DNA of 33,015 bases from a virus, in the IMG/VR virus record IMGVR_UViG_3300028025_002543, positions 1-33,015 of that record, one strand, 5' to 3'. The notes under the pieces are model-generated. The model was not told where the DNA came from, ran no database searches, and saw only the letters and a list, made by a program, of their open reading frames with translations. Position 1 is the first letter of the stretch. Every line of letters starts with the position of its first letter. Of this stretch, positions 1 through 6,261 are shown piece by piece. The position numbers were made by a program, and so were the translations under genes.

Positions 1-150
1 TTATCTATACTATTACTTAATATATCTATAACTACACTTAAGCTTAGGTTTTTTGTGTTTATATAACATTCCGACTTCTCTACAGTAGAGTTATCCACAG
101 GGTTATCCACAGGCTTAACTGTAGGTTTAACCTTAGGTTTAACTAAGCCT
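1..150. other. Putative phage replication origin (AT-rich stretch plus iterons and DnaA boxes)
   Basis: Positions 1-70 contain only 14 G/C bases (20% GC), far below the surrounding sequence. They sit directly next to two perfect DnaA boxes and the 12-bp iterons. An AT-rich unwinding element beside ordered initiator sites, inside the initiator gene, is the layout of lambda-type origins. The origin may continue beyond the left edge. Seen: the repeats, boxes and composition. Inferred: origin function. Confidence 0.6.
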
Positions 151-734
151 TGCTTAATCTTAGACACCATAACTGTATCTCCTTTGACTGGTTTGTATAC
201 GTCTAACTTGGCCTCGGCTGGCCGCTTAAAAGCCTGCGCTAACATGCCTGCCAGCCTTGCTTTGTTGTCCCGGATCTCGGCCTCAGTCCATACTTTCTGT
301 AGCTCTCGGTTCTCATGTTCTATCATATCTGGCAGCCTCACATCTTCGTTTGATCCTGCTATCCCTAGCGCGTCGTCTGCGCTAATTCCAGCCCCATAAA
401 TAACCCTTATCGTGTCGCCCTTGGTGCCCTTCCAGCCCTTCTTTATTCGCTCTATATACCCGCATCGCTTAAGTACTGTTATCTCTCTGGCTACTGCGCT
501 CTGGTGCATACCTAGATCCGAGGCAATCCTATGCTGGCCGACATAAGTTAACCCGGCTCGGTTTGCATAACTGCAGAGCACGGCCAGCACGCGCAGCGCT
601 GCGTTACGTAGCCTAGGATCCGCGCAAGCCTTAAATGGAATAACTGCAAACTTTCTAGCGTCTGGTGGTGGTGCATGTTGTTTTATCCTAGGCTTTTCCG
701 GTAGCTTTAGGTTGTGGTTTGCTGGTATTTCCAT
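1..734 (-). CDS. Winged-helix replication-initiator-like protein (3' end off window)
   Basis: The frame is open from an ATG at 734 to the window edge (244 full codons), so the C-terminus is missing. Residues about 40-98 form a winged helix-turn-helix: a helical stretch RNAALRVLAVLCSYA, then a recognition-helix region around HRIASDLGMHQSAVAREI, then a basic wing (ERIKKGWKGTKG). This layout is typical of phage replication initiators of the lambda O kind. Residues about 198-215 are a short K-P-x-V / P-V-D-N repeat, encoded by tandem 12-bp DNA repeats that include two DnaA boxes, so the gene probably contains the origin its product binds. The start overlaps the end of the upstream gene by 28 nt; the AGG close to the ATG is a weak ribosome site. 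Initiator function is inferred from the fold and the embedded repeats; a plain transcription regulator is the alternative. Confidence 0.7.
   Translation of the reverse strand, partial: MEIPANHNLKLPEKPRIKQHAPPPDARKFAVIPFKACADPRLRNAALRVLAVLCSYANRAGLTYVGQHRIASDLGMHQSAVAREITVLKRCGYIERIKKGWKGTKGDTIRVIYGAGISADDALGIAGSNEDVRLPDMIEHENRELQKVWTEAEIRDNKARLAGMLAQAFKRPAEAKLDVYKPVKGDTVMVSKIKQGLVKPKVKPTVKPVDNPVDNSTVEKSECYINTKNLSLSVVIDILSNSID
91..150. repeat. Five tandem 12-bp iterons, two of them DnaA boxes
   Basis: On the plus strand, 12-bp units start at 91, 103, 115, 127 and 139. Each begins TTA, and the first four have AGG at unit positions 9-11. The first two units contain the perfect consensus DnaA box TTATCCACA (91-99 and 103-111). 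The next three are TTAACTGTAGGT, TTAACCTTAGGT and TTAACTAAGCCT. The repeats lie inside the initiator-like gene and encode its K-P-x-V / P-V-D-N peptide repeat. Confidence 0.75.
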
Positions 735-1003
735 AACCTATACATTTCGCCTCTTAGCGCTAGCATGCCAGCCTCACCACGTGCGCGCTCAATCCTAGCT
801 AGCGCGGCCTGCCTTGTCTTTTTGGTACGGTAGGCCTTGAACATATGCCGAGCCTCGCAATAGCGCCTATAGTCCTCTGAATACGTGTCTAGCTCGCGGC
901 CGTCAATTGTCAGAGCTAGCTTTGCGCTTGATCCGTTTGCTAATACACTCTGCGCACATCCAGCGCCTATTCCTGCCTTGGTTTTTAATGATCCAGTCGC
1001 CAT
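707..1003 (-). CDS. DUF7696-like small phage protein
   Basis: The C-terminal 65 residues carry a core (YRRYCEARHMF ... RIERARGEAGML ... LRGEMYRLW) resembling the small DUF7696 phage proteins, which have no assigned biochemical role; the family name is from memory. The first 30 or so residues read from the ATG at 1003 overlap the zinc-protein gene in another frame and look like shadow sequence, so the true start may be a non-ATG codon near 910. The next in-frame ATG (near 845) would leave only the C-terminal half. The end overlaps the start of the initiator gene, consistent with one minus-strand early operon. Confidence 0.55.
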   Translation of the reverse strand: MATGSLKTKAGIGAGCAQSVLANGSSAKLALTIDGRELDTYSEDYRRYCEARHMFKAYRTKKTRQAALARIERARGEAGMLALRGEMYRLWKYQQTTT

Positions 1004-1100
1004 TGTCTACCTTCCTGTGTTGCTGGCAATTGCTACACCAGCGCGTGCCTGTCGTGTTAATCGTCGCCTGTACTGCCTGTTTGTAGTCTAGGTTTGCCAC
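903..1100 (-). CDS. Small four-cysteine zinc-binding protein
   Basis: A 65-residue protein with a GTG start. It has two CxxC knuckles (Cys22/Cys25 and Cys49/Cys52) separated by 23 residues, and a strongly basic tail (KRIKRK). This is a zinc-ribbon-like arrangement and probably binds nucleic acid. The start overlaps the end of the nuclease gene by 44 nt, and no ATG start lies before the first CxxC, so the GTG is the best choice. It belongs to the minus-strand early operon between the nuclease and the DUF7696-like gene. Small zinc-ribbon proteins are common in phage early regions and are mostly uncharacterised, so no specific function is claimed. Confidence 0.6.
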   Translation of the reverse strand: MANLDYKQAVQATINTTGTRWCSNCQQHRKVDNGDWIIKNQGRNRRWMCAECISKRIKRKASSDN

Positions 1101-1419
1101 TGTCTACCGTCTCTCTAATTTGTTCTATTACCCACGCTAAGGGCACAATGCAGCGCCAAGGCTGGCCGTTACGTCTATAGGCCACTATCGGCACGTCTCC
1201 GGGCTGGCATGTCGCCTCTACCTGCTGCGCCCAATCGTCGGCCTGCACGCGCTCGCGTCTCTTAACTTCTATTCTGTACTGGCCTATCTGGATGTCGTCG
1301 CCCCCGTCCCGGGCTTGGCCTAACTTGCGCTGCACTACAAAGCCTAATTCGTCTGTCAGTATTTTAGACAGCTCGCGCTCACCAGCTGCGCCCTTGTTGC
1401 GTGCCATGCGGCCGCTCAT
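1057..1419 (-). CDS. PD-(D/E)XK nuclease, Holliday-junction-resolvase-like
   Basis: The 120-residue protein shows the PD-(D/E)XK order seen in small Hjc-like resolvases. Near the N-terminus is NKGAAGERELSKIL with Glu14/Glu16, then a GGDD turn with Asp41/Asp42, and then the catalytic-type E-V-K triad at 51-53. A strand PIVAYRRNGQPW follows at 77-88. Such enzymes cut branched DNA during recombination or before packaging, using a metal ion. The start codon overlaps the stop of the ribbon-helix-helix gene in an ATGA, showing translational coupling; an internal ATG at 1407 is a possible alternative. Its operon also holds the initiator, and the opposite operon holds an exonuclease-annealase pair, so a recombination role fits. 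A generic nuclease role cannot be excluded. Confidence 0.7.
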   Translation of the reverse strand: MSGRMARNKGAAGERELSKILTDELGFVVQRKLGQARDGGDDIQIGQYRIEVKRRERVQADDWAQQVEATCQPGDVPIVAYRRNGQPWRCIVPLAWVIEQIRETVDSGKPRLQTGSTGDD

Positions 1420-1601
1420 TTACCTAGCAGCCTATGCAGCCTATCAGAGACAGGCGCGTACCTGTCGCGCAGCGTATCTCTTACGATTTCATCAATAATG
1501 CTAGCCCGTGAGCGCCTTTGTTCGTCTGCAGCTCTGTCTAGCAGCGCCCTAGTATCAGGCCTAAGCCTGATTAAAAATGGTATTAATGTTTTCTCTGTCA
1601 T
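1416..1601 (-). CDS. Ribbon-helix-helix (Arc/CopG-type) regulator
   Basis: 61 residues from the ATG at 1601, which has a strong purine-rich ribosome site (GGGGGA) a few bases upstream; a longer frame begins at a weaker upstream codon. A beta-strand segment (IPFLIRLRP) is followed by helix A (DTRALLDRAADEQ), a turn, and helix B (SRASIIDEIVRDTL). This is the ribbon-helix-helix fold, whose dimers place paired strands in the DNA major groove. It is the first gene of the minus-strand early operon and lies beside the divergent control region that holds a palindrome. It is therefore likely an autorepressor and possibly the switch between the two early operons, which is an inference from position. 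Confidence 0.7.
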   Translation of the reverse strand: MTEKTLIPFLIRLRPDTRALLDRAADEQRRSRASIIDEIVRDTLRDRYAPVSDRLHRLLGK

Positions 1602-1664
1602 AGTGAGATCCCCCAAGGCTGTAAGATATCGCAGGGCTATACATGAGGGCAAGCAATGCTAGCT

Positions 1665-1684
1665 TATTAGGGTTTGTCCTAATA
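1665..1684. promoter_or_regulatory. 20-bp palindrome, candidate operator
   Basis: The sequence TATTAGG-GTTTGT-CCTAATA has perfect 7-bp half-sites around a 6-bp centre. It lies between the two divergent early operons, just upstream of the ribbon-helix-helix gene. Such regulators bind palindromic or tandem sites near their own promoter, so this is the natural operator candidate; binding is inferred. Confidence 0.5.
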
Positions 1685-1691
1685 TATAAAC

Positions 1692-1720
1692 TGTGCACAA
1701 AGCAAAATATCTGCTATAGT
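1692..1720 (+). promoter_or_regulatory. Candidate early rightward promoter
   Basis: A TATAGT -10-like hexamer at 1715-1720 is preceded, at 17 bp, by a poor -35 (TGTGCA, 1692-1697) lying within the 8-bp palindrome TGTGCACA. It lies about 57 bp upstream of the first plus-strand gene. The weak -35 suggests activation or another element, or that the true promoter is elsewhere in the divergent gap. Confidence 0.35.
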
Positions 1721-1776
1721 TCGGCTTAACGGATATCGCTTTGATACCGGATAACCTACCGAGATACGGAGATTAT

Positions 1777-2451
1777 ATGAAAGCAAAATTAAACCCCATT
1801 ATGCGCGGCCTTAAACTGTCGGTTACTTCAAAGCTGGACGGGATCCGCAGCTGGTCTCTTATCGCTCGCGATACGTGCCCGGGCAGTATTGAGGCCGGCG
1901 AACTGGTGGACGCATGCAAGGGCTGCTACGCAGTAAACGGTAATTACCGCTACCCTAACGTGAAGGCACCACGCGAGCATAATCGCGAGGACTGGCAGCG
2001 CCTAGATTGGGCTGATGATATGGTGGCCGCGCTTGATGCAGATAGATACTTTCGCTGGTTTGATTCTGGCGACATGTACACCCTCGGGCTGGCCGAGAAA
2101 ATCCTAGAAGTTATGCAGCGCACGCCGTGGGTTAGGCACTGGCTGCCAACACGCATGCACAAATTCCCCAAGTTCCGTCGCGTACTTGAACAAATGCAGG
2201 CCTTGCAGAATGTATCGGTTCGCTTTAGTTCTGACAGTGTGACAGGCAAGTATACAGCTGGCCTGCACGGATCCGTCATTGTGCCAACAGCTGCAGATAC
2301 ACCAGAGGGCGCGACATTGTGCCGTGCCTATGAGCACGCAGGCAAGTGTAACGGCTGCCGGGCATGTTATGACAAGGCCGTGGACGTTATCGCATACCCT
2401 GCGCATGGTGTCAGCATGGCCAAGGTTATTCGCATTATTAAGGCGGCCTAA
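1777..2451 (+). CDS. Gp88-family protein with two cysteine clusters
   Basis: The chosen ATG at 1777 has a GGAG ribosome site at 1766-1769; an upstream TTG frame start is less likely. The 224-residue protein resembles the phage 'gene product 88' family. It shows CPG...C-x2-CYA (Cys34, Cys47, Cys50), a conserved-looking FRWFDSGD segment (92-99), HWLPTR (121-126), RFSSD (149-153), and a second cluster near the C-terminus (Cys182, Cys191, Cys194, Cys197, the last as CxxCY). The spacing suggests metal or Fe-S binding, and the first cluster followed by alternating helices and strands recalls radical-SAM-like barrels. That similarity is my inference; the family has no assigned function that I know of. 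It is the first gene of the plus-strand early operon. Confidence 0.65.
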   Translation: MKAKLNPIMRGLKLSVTSKLDGIRSWSLIARDTCPGSIEAGELVDACKGCYAVNGNYRYPNVKAPREHNREDWQRLDWADDMVAALDADRYFRWFDSGDMYTLGLAEKILEVMQRTPWVRHWLPTRMHKFPKFRRVLEQMQALQNVSVRFSSDSVTGKYTAGLHGSVIVPTAADTPEGATLCRAYEHAGKCNGCRACYDKAVDVIAYPAHGVSMAKVIRIIKAA

Positions 2452-2452
2452 T

Positions 2453-2614
2453 ATGACAAACCACAAACTAGAACTACTCGCACAATACGCAGCTTTCCGC
2501 TTGGGCTGCGAAAAATCTCTAGCATTACTGCAGGATCCAAACGCTAGCGAATTTGACGCGGACAAGGTTATACATTTTTTACAAACTGTACTAGGGGAAA
2601 ACGGCCATGAGTGA
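2453..2614 (+). CDS. Small hypothetical protein (53 aa)
   Basis: The ATG lies one base after the preceding stop, and the product is 53 residues, acidic and mostly helical (NHKLELLAQYAAFRLGCEK ... EFDADKVIHFLQTVL). The end overlaps the next start by 8 nt. Tight tiling and helical composition support a real gene. I do not recognise a family. Confidence 0.6.
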   Translation: MTNHKLELLAQYAAFRLGCEKSLALLQDPNASEFDADKVIHFLQTVLGENGHE

Positions 2615-2924
2615 TTTAGATTTCTACAAACTAGGCCGAGCTGCAGCGCGTGCGCACAATGCAGGATCTGAGCTGGTAGACGCATACAGTTATTTCACAC
2701 AGTCTGCAGATATCGCCATGGCGCGTAAGCAATTCAGAGCTGGCTACGATTCCGCACGCGAGCACAAACCAGAAAACGTATTACTACTGCGCATTGTTAA
2801 TCTGATATCCGAGCATAGACGCGAGCAAGGCTGGCCAGACGATAGCGAGGCCTATAACAAACTGATCTCAGATATTGAACCCACACTTTATAAGATGTTA
2901 ACCGAGGAGCTAGACAATGAATAA
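2607..2924 (+). CDS. Hypothetical early protein (105 aa)
   Basis: A helical, charged 105-residue protein (FYKLGRAAARAHNAGSEL ... AMARKQFRAGYDSAREH) with no visible catalytic motif, signal or membrane segment. GGGGAAAACGG precedes the ATG. Its start overlaps the upstream stop and its end overlaps the next start, as in a translationally coupled early operon. Function unknown. Confidence 0.6.
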   Translation: MSDLDFYKLGRAAARAHNAGSELVDAYSYFTQSADIAMARKQFRAGYDSAREHKPENVLLLRIVNLISEHRREQGWPDDSEAYNKLISDIEPTLYKMLTEELDNE

Positions 2925-3066
2925 CTTAATTAATCAAGATACCCACACACCAGCACGCCGGGCATGGCTGCGCACACTACAGCACCACGCAGAGCACTCT
3001 ATCGGTTGGGATATTGTCTCGGTTGTTTTGCTCGGGCTGGCAGTACTGGCCGCTTGCTTTTTGTAG
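2917..3066 (+). CDS. Small single-pass membrane protein (49 aa)
   Basis: 49 residues, with the ATG inside the last codons of the previous gene. A basic N-terminal half (RRAWLRTLQHH) is followed by one hydrophobic span (IVSVVLLGLAVLAACFL) ending at the C-terminus, so it is a likely tail-anchored inner-membrane protein. It lies just upstream of the serine recombinase gene. Possible roles (host takeover, superinfection exclusion) are guesses only. Confidence 0.5.
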   Translation: MNNLINQDTHTPARRAWLRTLQHHAEHSIGWDIVSVVLLGLAVLAACFL

Positions 3067-3075
3067 GGGCTGGCC

Positions 3076-3717
3076 ATGCAATACATAGCCTATTTAAGAG
3101 TAAGCACGGATAAACAGGGATCTAGTGGCCTAGGCTTGGAGGCGCAAACCGAGGCGCTTAAGACTTACGCTGGCCAGATCCTGCAAACTTATACAGAAAT
3201 AGAATCAGGCAAGTTAGACGACAGGCCACAGCTCGCGGCCGCGCTGGCCCATTGCAGGCGTTTAGGCTGCGCGATACTAATAGCCAAAATAGACAGGCTT
3301 AGCAGAGATGCGGCCTTTTTGTTTACGCTACGTAAGGCCGGGGTGCAGATTGTCGCGGCCGATATGCCAAGCGCTGGCATGCTGGAATTCGGGATCCGTG
3401 CCATATTCGCGCAGCATGAAAGGGAAGAGATAGCCAAGAGAACCAAGGCCGCATTACAGGCCGCTAAGGCTCGAGGCGTGAGGCTTGGATGTCCTAACCC
3501 TAGCAAAGGCGCGGCCGTCTCTGGTGCCCGTGCAGCTGCGCAGGCAGACACCTACGCGCAAAGGGTAGCGCCTATCCTGCGCGACATAATGGCCAGCACG
3601 CAAGGGTTACAGGCTATCGCGGCCGGGCTAATGGCTCGCAGTATACCCACGCCTACAGGCCGGGCAGTGTGGCACAAAAGCAGCGTTAAAAATTTAATTA
3701 ATCGCTTGGGGATGTAA
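3076..3717 (+). CDS. Small serine recombinase (resolvase/invertase family)
   Basis: The N-terminal catalytic domain spans about residues 1-138: YLRVSTDKQ with Arg8 and nucleophile Ser10; KIDRLSRD (71-78) with Asp73, Arg74 and Arg77; and the E-helix start FAQHEREEIAKRTKAAL with Arg116 and Arg122. This matches the serine recombinases that cut both strands through a 5'-phosphoserine link. A short C-terminal segment (160-213) looks like the DNA-binding helix-turn-helix (ILRDIMASTQGLQAIAAGL ... SVKNLINRLGM). At 213 residues it is resolvase/invertase-sized, not a large serine integrase. It could resolve genome multimers, invert a segment or act as an integrase; no recombination site was recognised nearby. 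All catalytic residues appear intact. GGGG precedes the ATG. Confidence 0.85.
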   Translation: MQYIAYLRVSTDKQGSSGLGLEAQTEALKTYAGQILQTYTEIESGKLDDRPQLAAALAHCRRLGCAILIAKIDRLSRDAAFLFTLRKAGVQIVAADMPSAGMLEFGIRAIFAQHEREEIAKRTKAALQAAKARGVRLGCPNPSKGAAVSGARAAAQADTYAQRVAPILRDIMASTQGLQAIAAGLMARSIPTPTGRAVWHKSSVKNLINRLGM

Positions 3718-3866
3718 TGGAAATTTTAGGACAGGTAATAGTGCACCTTATCGGATCCGTGGCCACTGCTATAGCTATCGGCTGGCTACTGGACGGCATA
3801 GAGCGACGCGCCAAGGCACGCCAGCGTGAGCGCCTACTGGAGGACTTCAACAAAAAATACCATTGA
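3717..3866 (+). CDS. Small membrane-anchored protein (49 aa)
   Basis: 49 residues whose ATG overlaps the recombinase stop by one base (TAATG). An N-terminal hydrophobic span (ILGQVIVHLIGSVATAIAIGWLL) is followed by a basic amphipathic tail (RRAKARQRERLLEDFNKK), giving an N-anchored cytoplasmic-tail protein. No family recognised. The operon position and clean overlap support expression. Confidence 0.5.
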   Translation: MEILGQVIVHLIGSVATAIAIGWLLDGIERRAKARQRERLLEDFNKKYH

Positions 3867-3916
3867 CACGTTTTTTTCTAGTGTGCGTACCGACAAACTT
3901 TTTTTTGGATATAAAA

Positions 3917-4873
3917 ATGGCTGGTAAAAAAACACCTAACGACATTATGTCTGCATCCCGTCTGCCTGCGCTGATGGGTCTTAGCAAGTACCGCAGTCCT
4001 AATGACGAATTACTGTATACCCTTGATGCCCTGCGCGGCAATGAGCTGCCAGAGTTAATAGACTCCGAGCCTGCAGACTGGGGCAATGCGCTCGAGCCTG
4101 TGATTATGCAGCAAGCTTGCGCACGCTTAGGGCTGGGCACGCCTAAGGTAGACCACGACGACGCGCTATTTCACCCTGACTGGCCACTGGCCGCAAGCCT
4201 TGATGGCTCAGTTGACGGGCAAAGCGTTACCGTTACGACTGATCCCGAGGCAGGCATATTCGTGATCGGGCAGGACAGCATTACGCTTGATGGCGTAGGC
4301 GTGCTCGAGGCCAAGCTAACTAGCATGCAGCCTGAGGACTCGCCTCCCCTGTGGCGTGGGCCTATCCAGTTGCAGGCGCAGATGGCCTGCGCTGGTGCCA
4401 AGTGGGGTGCAATATGCACACTGTACCAAGGGATCCGCATGCGCGTATTCCTGTTTGCTCCGCATCAGGCAACACTGGATGCGATCCGCGAAGCAGTGCA
4501 TGAGTTTAATCGGCGCGTGGCAGTATGGAAAGCAGACGGCACCATTGACTACTACGCACCACAGGATAGCGAAGACGCTAATCGCACATGGCCGCAGGCA
4601 GTGGCCGATGAGGTCATGCTGGATGATCTCGCGCAGACATGGGCACGGGAAATTATGGAGGCCAAGCAAGATATCAAAGACGCTGAGGCCGTCATCGCAG
4701 ACCGTGAAAAGAAAATCAAAATACAGATGAAGGAAAGCAGTAACGCAGTAGCAGGGCAGTACCGTATCGCGTGGCCAATGCGGCATTACAAAGCAGCTGC
4801 ACCGCGTGTTGTGCCAGCAAAAGAGGCGTACTCGGTTAGACAATCAACTCTCACAATCAAGGAGTCAGCATGA
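3917..4873 (+). CDS. YqaJ-type viral recombinase exonuclease
   Basis: The frame is open from a TTG at 3863, but the ATG at 3917 begins the recognisable domain and is preferred; no strong ribosome site is visible for either. The protein (318 aa) opens with the YqaJ signature SASRLPALMGLSKYRSP (12-28), followed by WGNALEP with Glu60, SLDG with Asp96, EAK at 131-133, and QLQAQM at 151-156. This is the nuclease core of lambda-exonuclease/YqaJ enzymes, which resect double-stranded DNA 5' to 3' using a metal ion. The C-terminal third is helical and charged (IMEAKQDIKDAEAVIADREKK). A RecT-like annealing protein lies two genes downstream, making a Red-alpha/beta-type recombination pair. The stop overlaps the next start in ATGA. 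Confidence 0.85.
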   Translation: MAGKKTPNDIMSASRLPALMGLSKYRSPNDELLYTLDALRGNELPELIDSEPADWGNALEPVIMQQACARLGLGTPKVDHDDALFHPDWPLAASLDGSVDGQSVTVTTDPEAGIFVIGQDSITLDGVGVLEAKLTSMQPEDSPPLWRGPIQLQAQMACAGAKWGAICTLYQGIRMRVFLFAPHQATLDAIREAVHEFNRRVAVWKADGTIDYYAPQDSEDANRTWPQAVADEVMLDDLAQTWAREIMEAKQDIKDAEAVIADREKKIKIQMKESSNAVAGQYRIAWPMRHYKAAAPRVVPAKEAYSVRQSTLTIKESA

Positions 4874-5100
4874 AACAAACTAAGCGGGATAGGATCTGGC
4901 AATTGCTAGAACGAGGGTATAGCATCAAGGCCATTGCGGCTAATGTTAAGTGCACTCGGCGTTACGTGTACATGCAGCGACAAGACAGGCGGCAGCGAAT
5001 GCAAGAGGCGGCCAGACTAATGTCTCAGGCGGCAGCACAAGTCAGAGCACAGCAAACGCCTAGCTTATTGCAGCGTATTAAAAATTTCTTCAAGGGGTAA
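4870..5100 (+). CDS. Small helix-turn-helix DNA-binding protein
   Basis: 76 residues. The N-terminal half is a clear helix-turn-helix (residues about 8-33: RIWQLLERGYSIKAIAANVKCTRRYVY), like those of homeodomain-like resolvase or terminase DNA-binding regions. The rest is a basic, Gln/Ala-rich helix ending IKNFFKG. The start overlaps the exonuclease stop (ATGA) and GGAG lies upstream. It sits exactly between exonuclease and annealing protein, so it may bind DNA for that module or regulate the operon. Confidence 0.65.
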   Translation: MKQTKRDRIWQLLERGYSIKAIAANVKCTRRYVYMQRQDRRQRMQEAARLMSQAAAQVRAQQTPSLLQRIKNFFKG

Positions 5101-5102
5101 TT

Positions 5103-6095
5103 ATGAGCAACATCACAACACGTAGCGGGTTCGCCCCGCAGACAATGGCCGAGGCCATGCAGTTCTCAGAGACACTGGCCGCTAGCAGCATGGTGCCACG
5201 CGCATATCAGGGTAAGCCTCAAGATATCCTAGTGTGCGTACAGTGGGGTTATGAAATAGGCCTAGCGCCCATGCAGGCCTTGCAAAATATCGCAGTAATT
5301 AACGGTAAGCCTAGCGTCTATGGTGATGCGGCCTTAGCCTTGGTGCAGGCATCTCCGGTATGCGAAGGCATCGAAGAGAGTATTGAAGGCGAGGGTACTA
5401 GCAACCCGGTGGCCGTGTGCGTAGCGCAGCGCAAGGGACGCAAGCCAGTGACGGCTAGGTTCTCAGTAGAGGACGCTAAGCGAGCTGGTTTATGGGGCAA
5501 GCAAGGTCCTTGGACGCAGTACCCCAAGCGTATGCTGGCCATGCGTGCTCGAGGCTTTGCCTTGCGCGATGCGTTTCCCGATGTACTCAAGGGTCTGATC
5601 ACTGCAGAAGAGGCGCAAGATTACCCAGTCGAGGCAGCACCACGCGACATCACGCCGCGGCCAGTTGCTAACCCGTTGGATGCCATCGCAGCACCACAGG
5701 CACCAATGGTAATCCCTACTACAGTTGACGTAGTGTCAGCACACATTGAGGAAATTACAAATGCGGTTGTACAGGAAAACGTGGATGTGGTTGAGATTCC
5801 GGAAGTTGTCGTTTCTGTTGCGCCGCGCAATGAGGAAAGCTGGTATCTAGCAGTGCCCGGCAAAGGCGAGACAGAGTACCCGTCTTATGCAGAATGGGCA
5901 GCAGCCTATGAGGCGATGTGCGACAAGGTGGCATCAGCTGGCAAGGCTAGTGCAGAAGTCAGGATGTCTAAGTTAAACCAGTTGCGCGAGAGCAATGAGC
6001 ACATGTTTGTGCGCTTGAGCGTAGACGACAAAGTCAATCACTTGCAGTCCTATGCCAAGCGCAAGTCTGCAGTATTAGGAGGTGCAAATGGATAA
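5103..6095 (+). CDS. RecT-type single-strand annealing protein
   Basis: 330 residues; AAGGGG precedes the ATG. The N-terminal 175 residues match the RecT fold signatures: GYEIGLAPMQALQNIAVINGKPSVYGD (49-75) and KRMLAMRARGFALRDAFPDVLKGL (142-165), followed by an E-rich TAEEAQ. RecT-family proteins coat single-stranded DNA and anneal complementary strands, working with a partner exonuclease, here the YqaJ-type gene upstream. The C-terminal half is a low-complexity Val/Ala/Pro/Glu linker (about 180-250) followed by a small helical domain (SWYLAVPGKGETEYPSYAEWAAAYEAM), probably for partner contacts. Family assignment is from motifs only. Confidence 0.8.
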   Translation: MSNITTRSGFAPQTMAEAMQFSETLAASSMVPRAYQGKPQDILVCVQWGYEIGLAPMQALQNIAVINGKPSVYGDAALALVQASPVCEGIEESIEGEGTSNPVAVCVAQRKGRKPVTARFSVEDAKRAGLWGKQGPWTQYPKRMLAMRARGFALRDAFPDVLKGLITAEEAQDYPVEAAPRDITPRPVANPLDAIAAPQAPMVIPTTVDVVSAHIEEITNAVVQENVDVVEIPEVVVSVAPRNEESWYLAVPGKGETEYPSYAEWAAAYEAMCDKVASAGKASAEVRMSKLNQLRESNEHMFVRLSVDDKVNHLQSYAKRKSAVLGGANG

Positions 6096-6261
6096 GCCTT
6101 ACGTCACGGCCGCGGCCACGGATATTGCTAAGCGTTGGCGCGATGAATATAACTACGTGCCAGCCAGCGAGGTACCAGAGATCAAGGCCAAGCACGACAT
6201 GTTCCGCACCTACGGGTTTGACATTAACAAGGCGGGATTATGCGAACAGGCATCACACTAA
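6088..6261 (+). CDS. Small hypothetical protein (57 aa)
   Basis: 57 residues with a strong ribosome site (TAGGAGGTG, 6075-6083) five to six bases before the ATG at 6088, whose codon overlaps the end of the annealing-protein gene. The product is polar and helical (TDIAKRWRDEYNYV). Its tail overlaps the start of the secreted-protein gene by 22 nt. No family recognised. Confidence 0.6.
   Translation: MDKPYVTAAATDIAKRWRDEYNYVPASEVPEIKAKHDMFRTYGFDINKAGLCEQASH

Noticed and set aside
184-399. Plus-strand frame of 71 codons over the initiator gene.
   Set aside because: Shadow of the minus-strand gene: Ser/Leu/Ala-rich translation, no ribosome site, and opposite orientation to a strong coding frame.
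2104-2685. Minus-strand 193-codon frame across the early plus-strand genes.
   Set aside because: It spans three convincing overlapping plus-strand genes, is Cys/Leu/Ser-rich as antisense frames often are, and has no operon context.
3863-3919. Upstream TTG start and a TTGACA at 3863-3868 before the exonuclease gene, considered as an alternative start and a promoter.
   Set aside because: The extra 18 residues are not part of the recognisable domain, and no -10 box lies at the right distance from the TTGACA.
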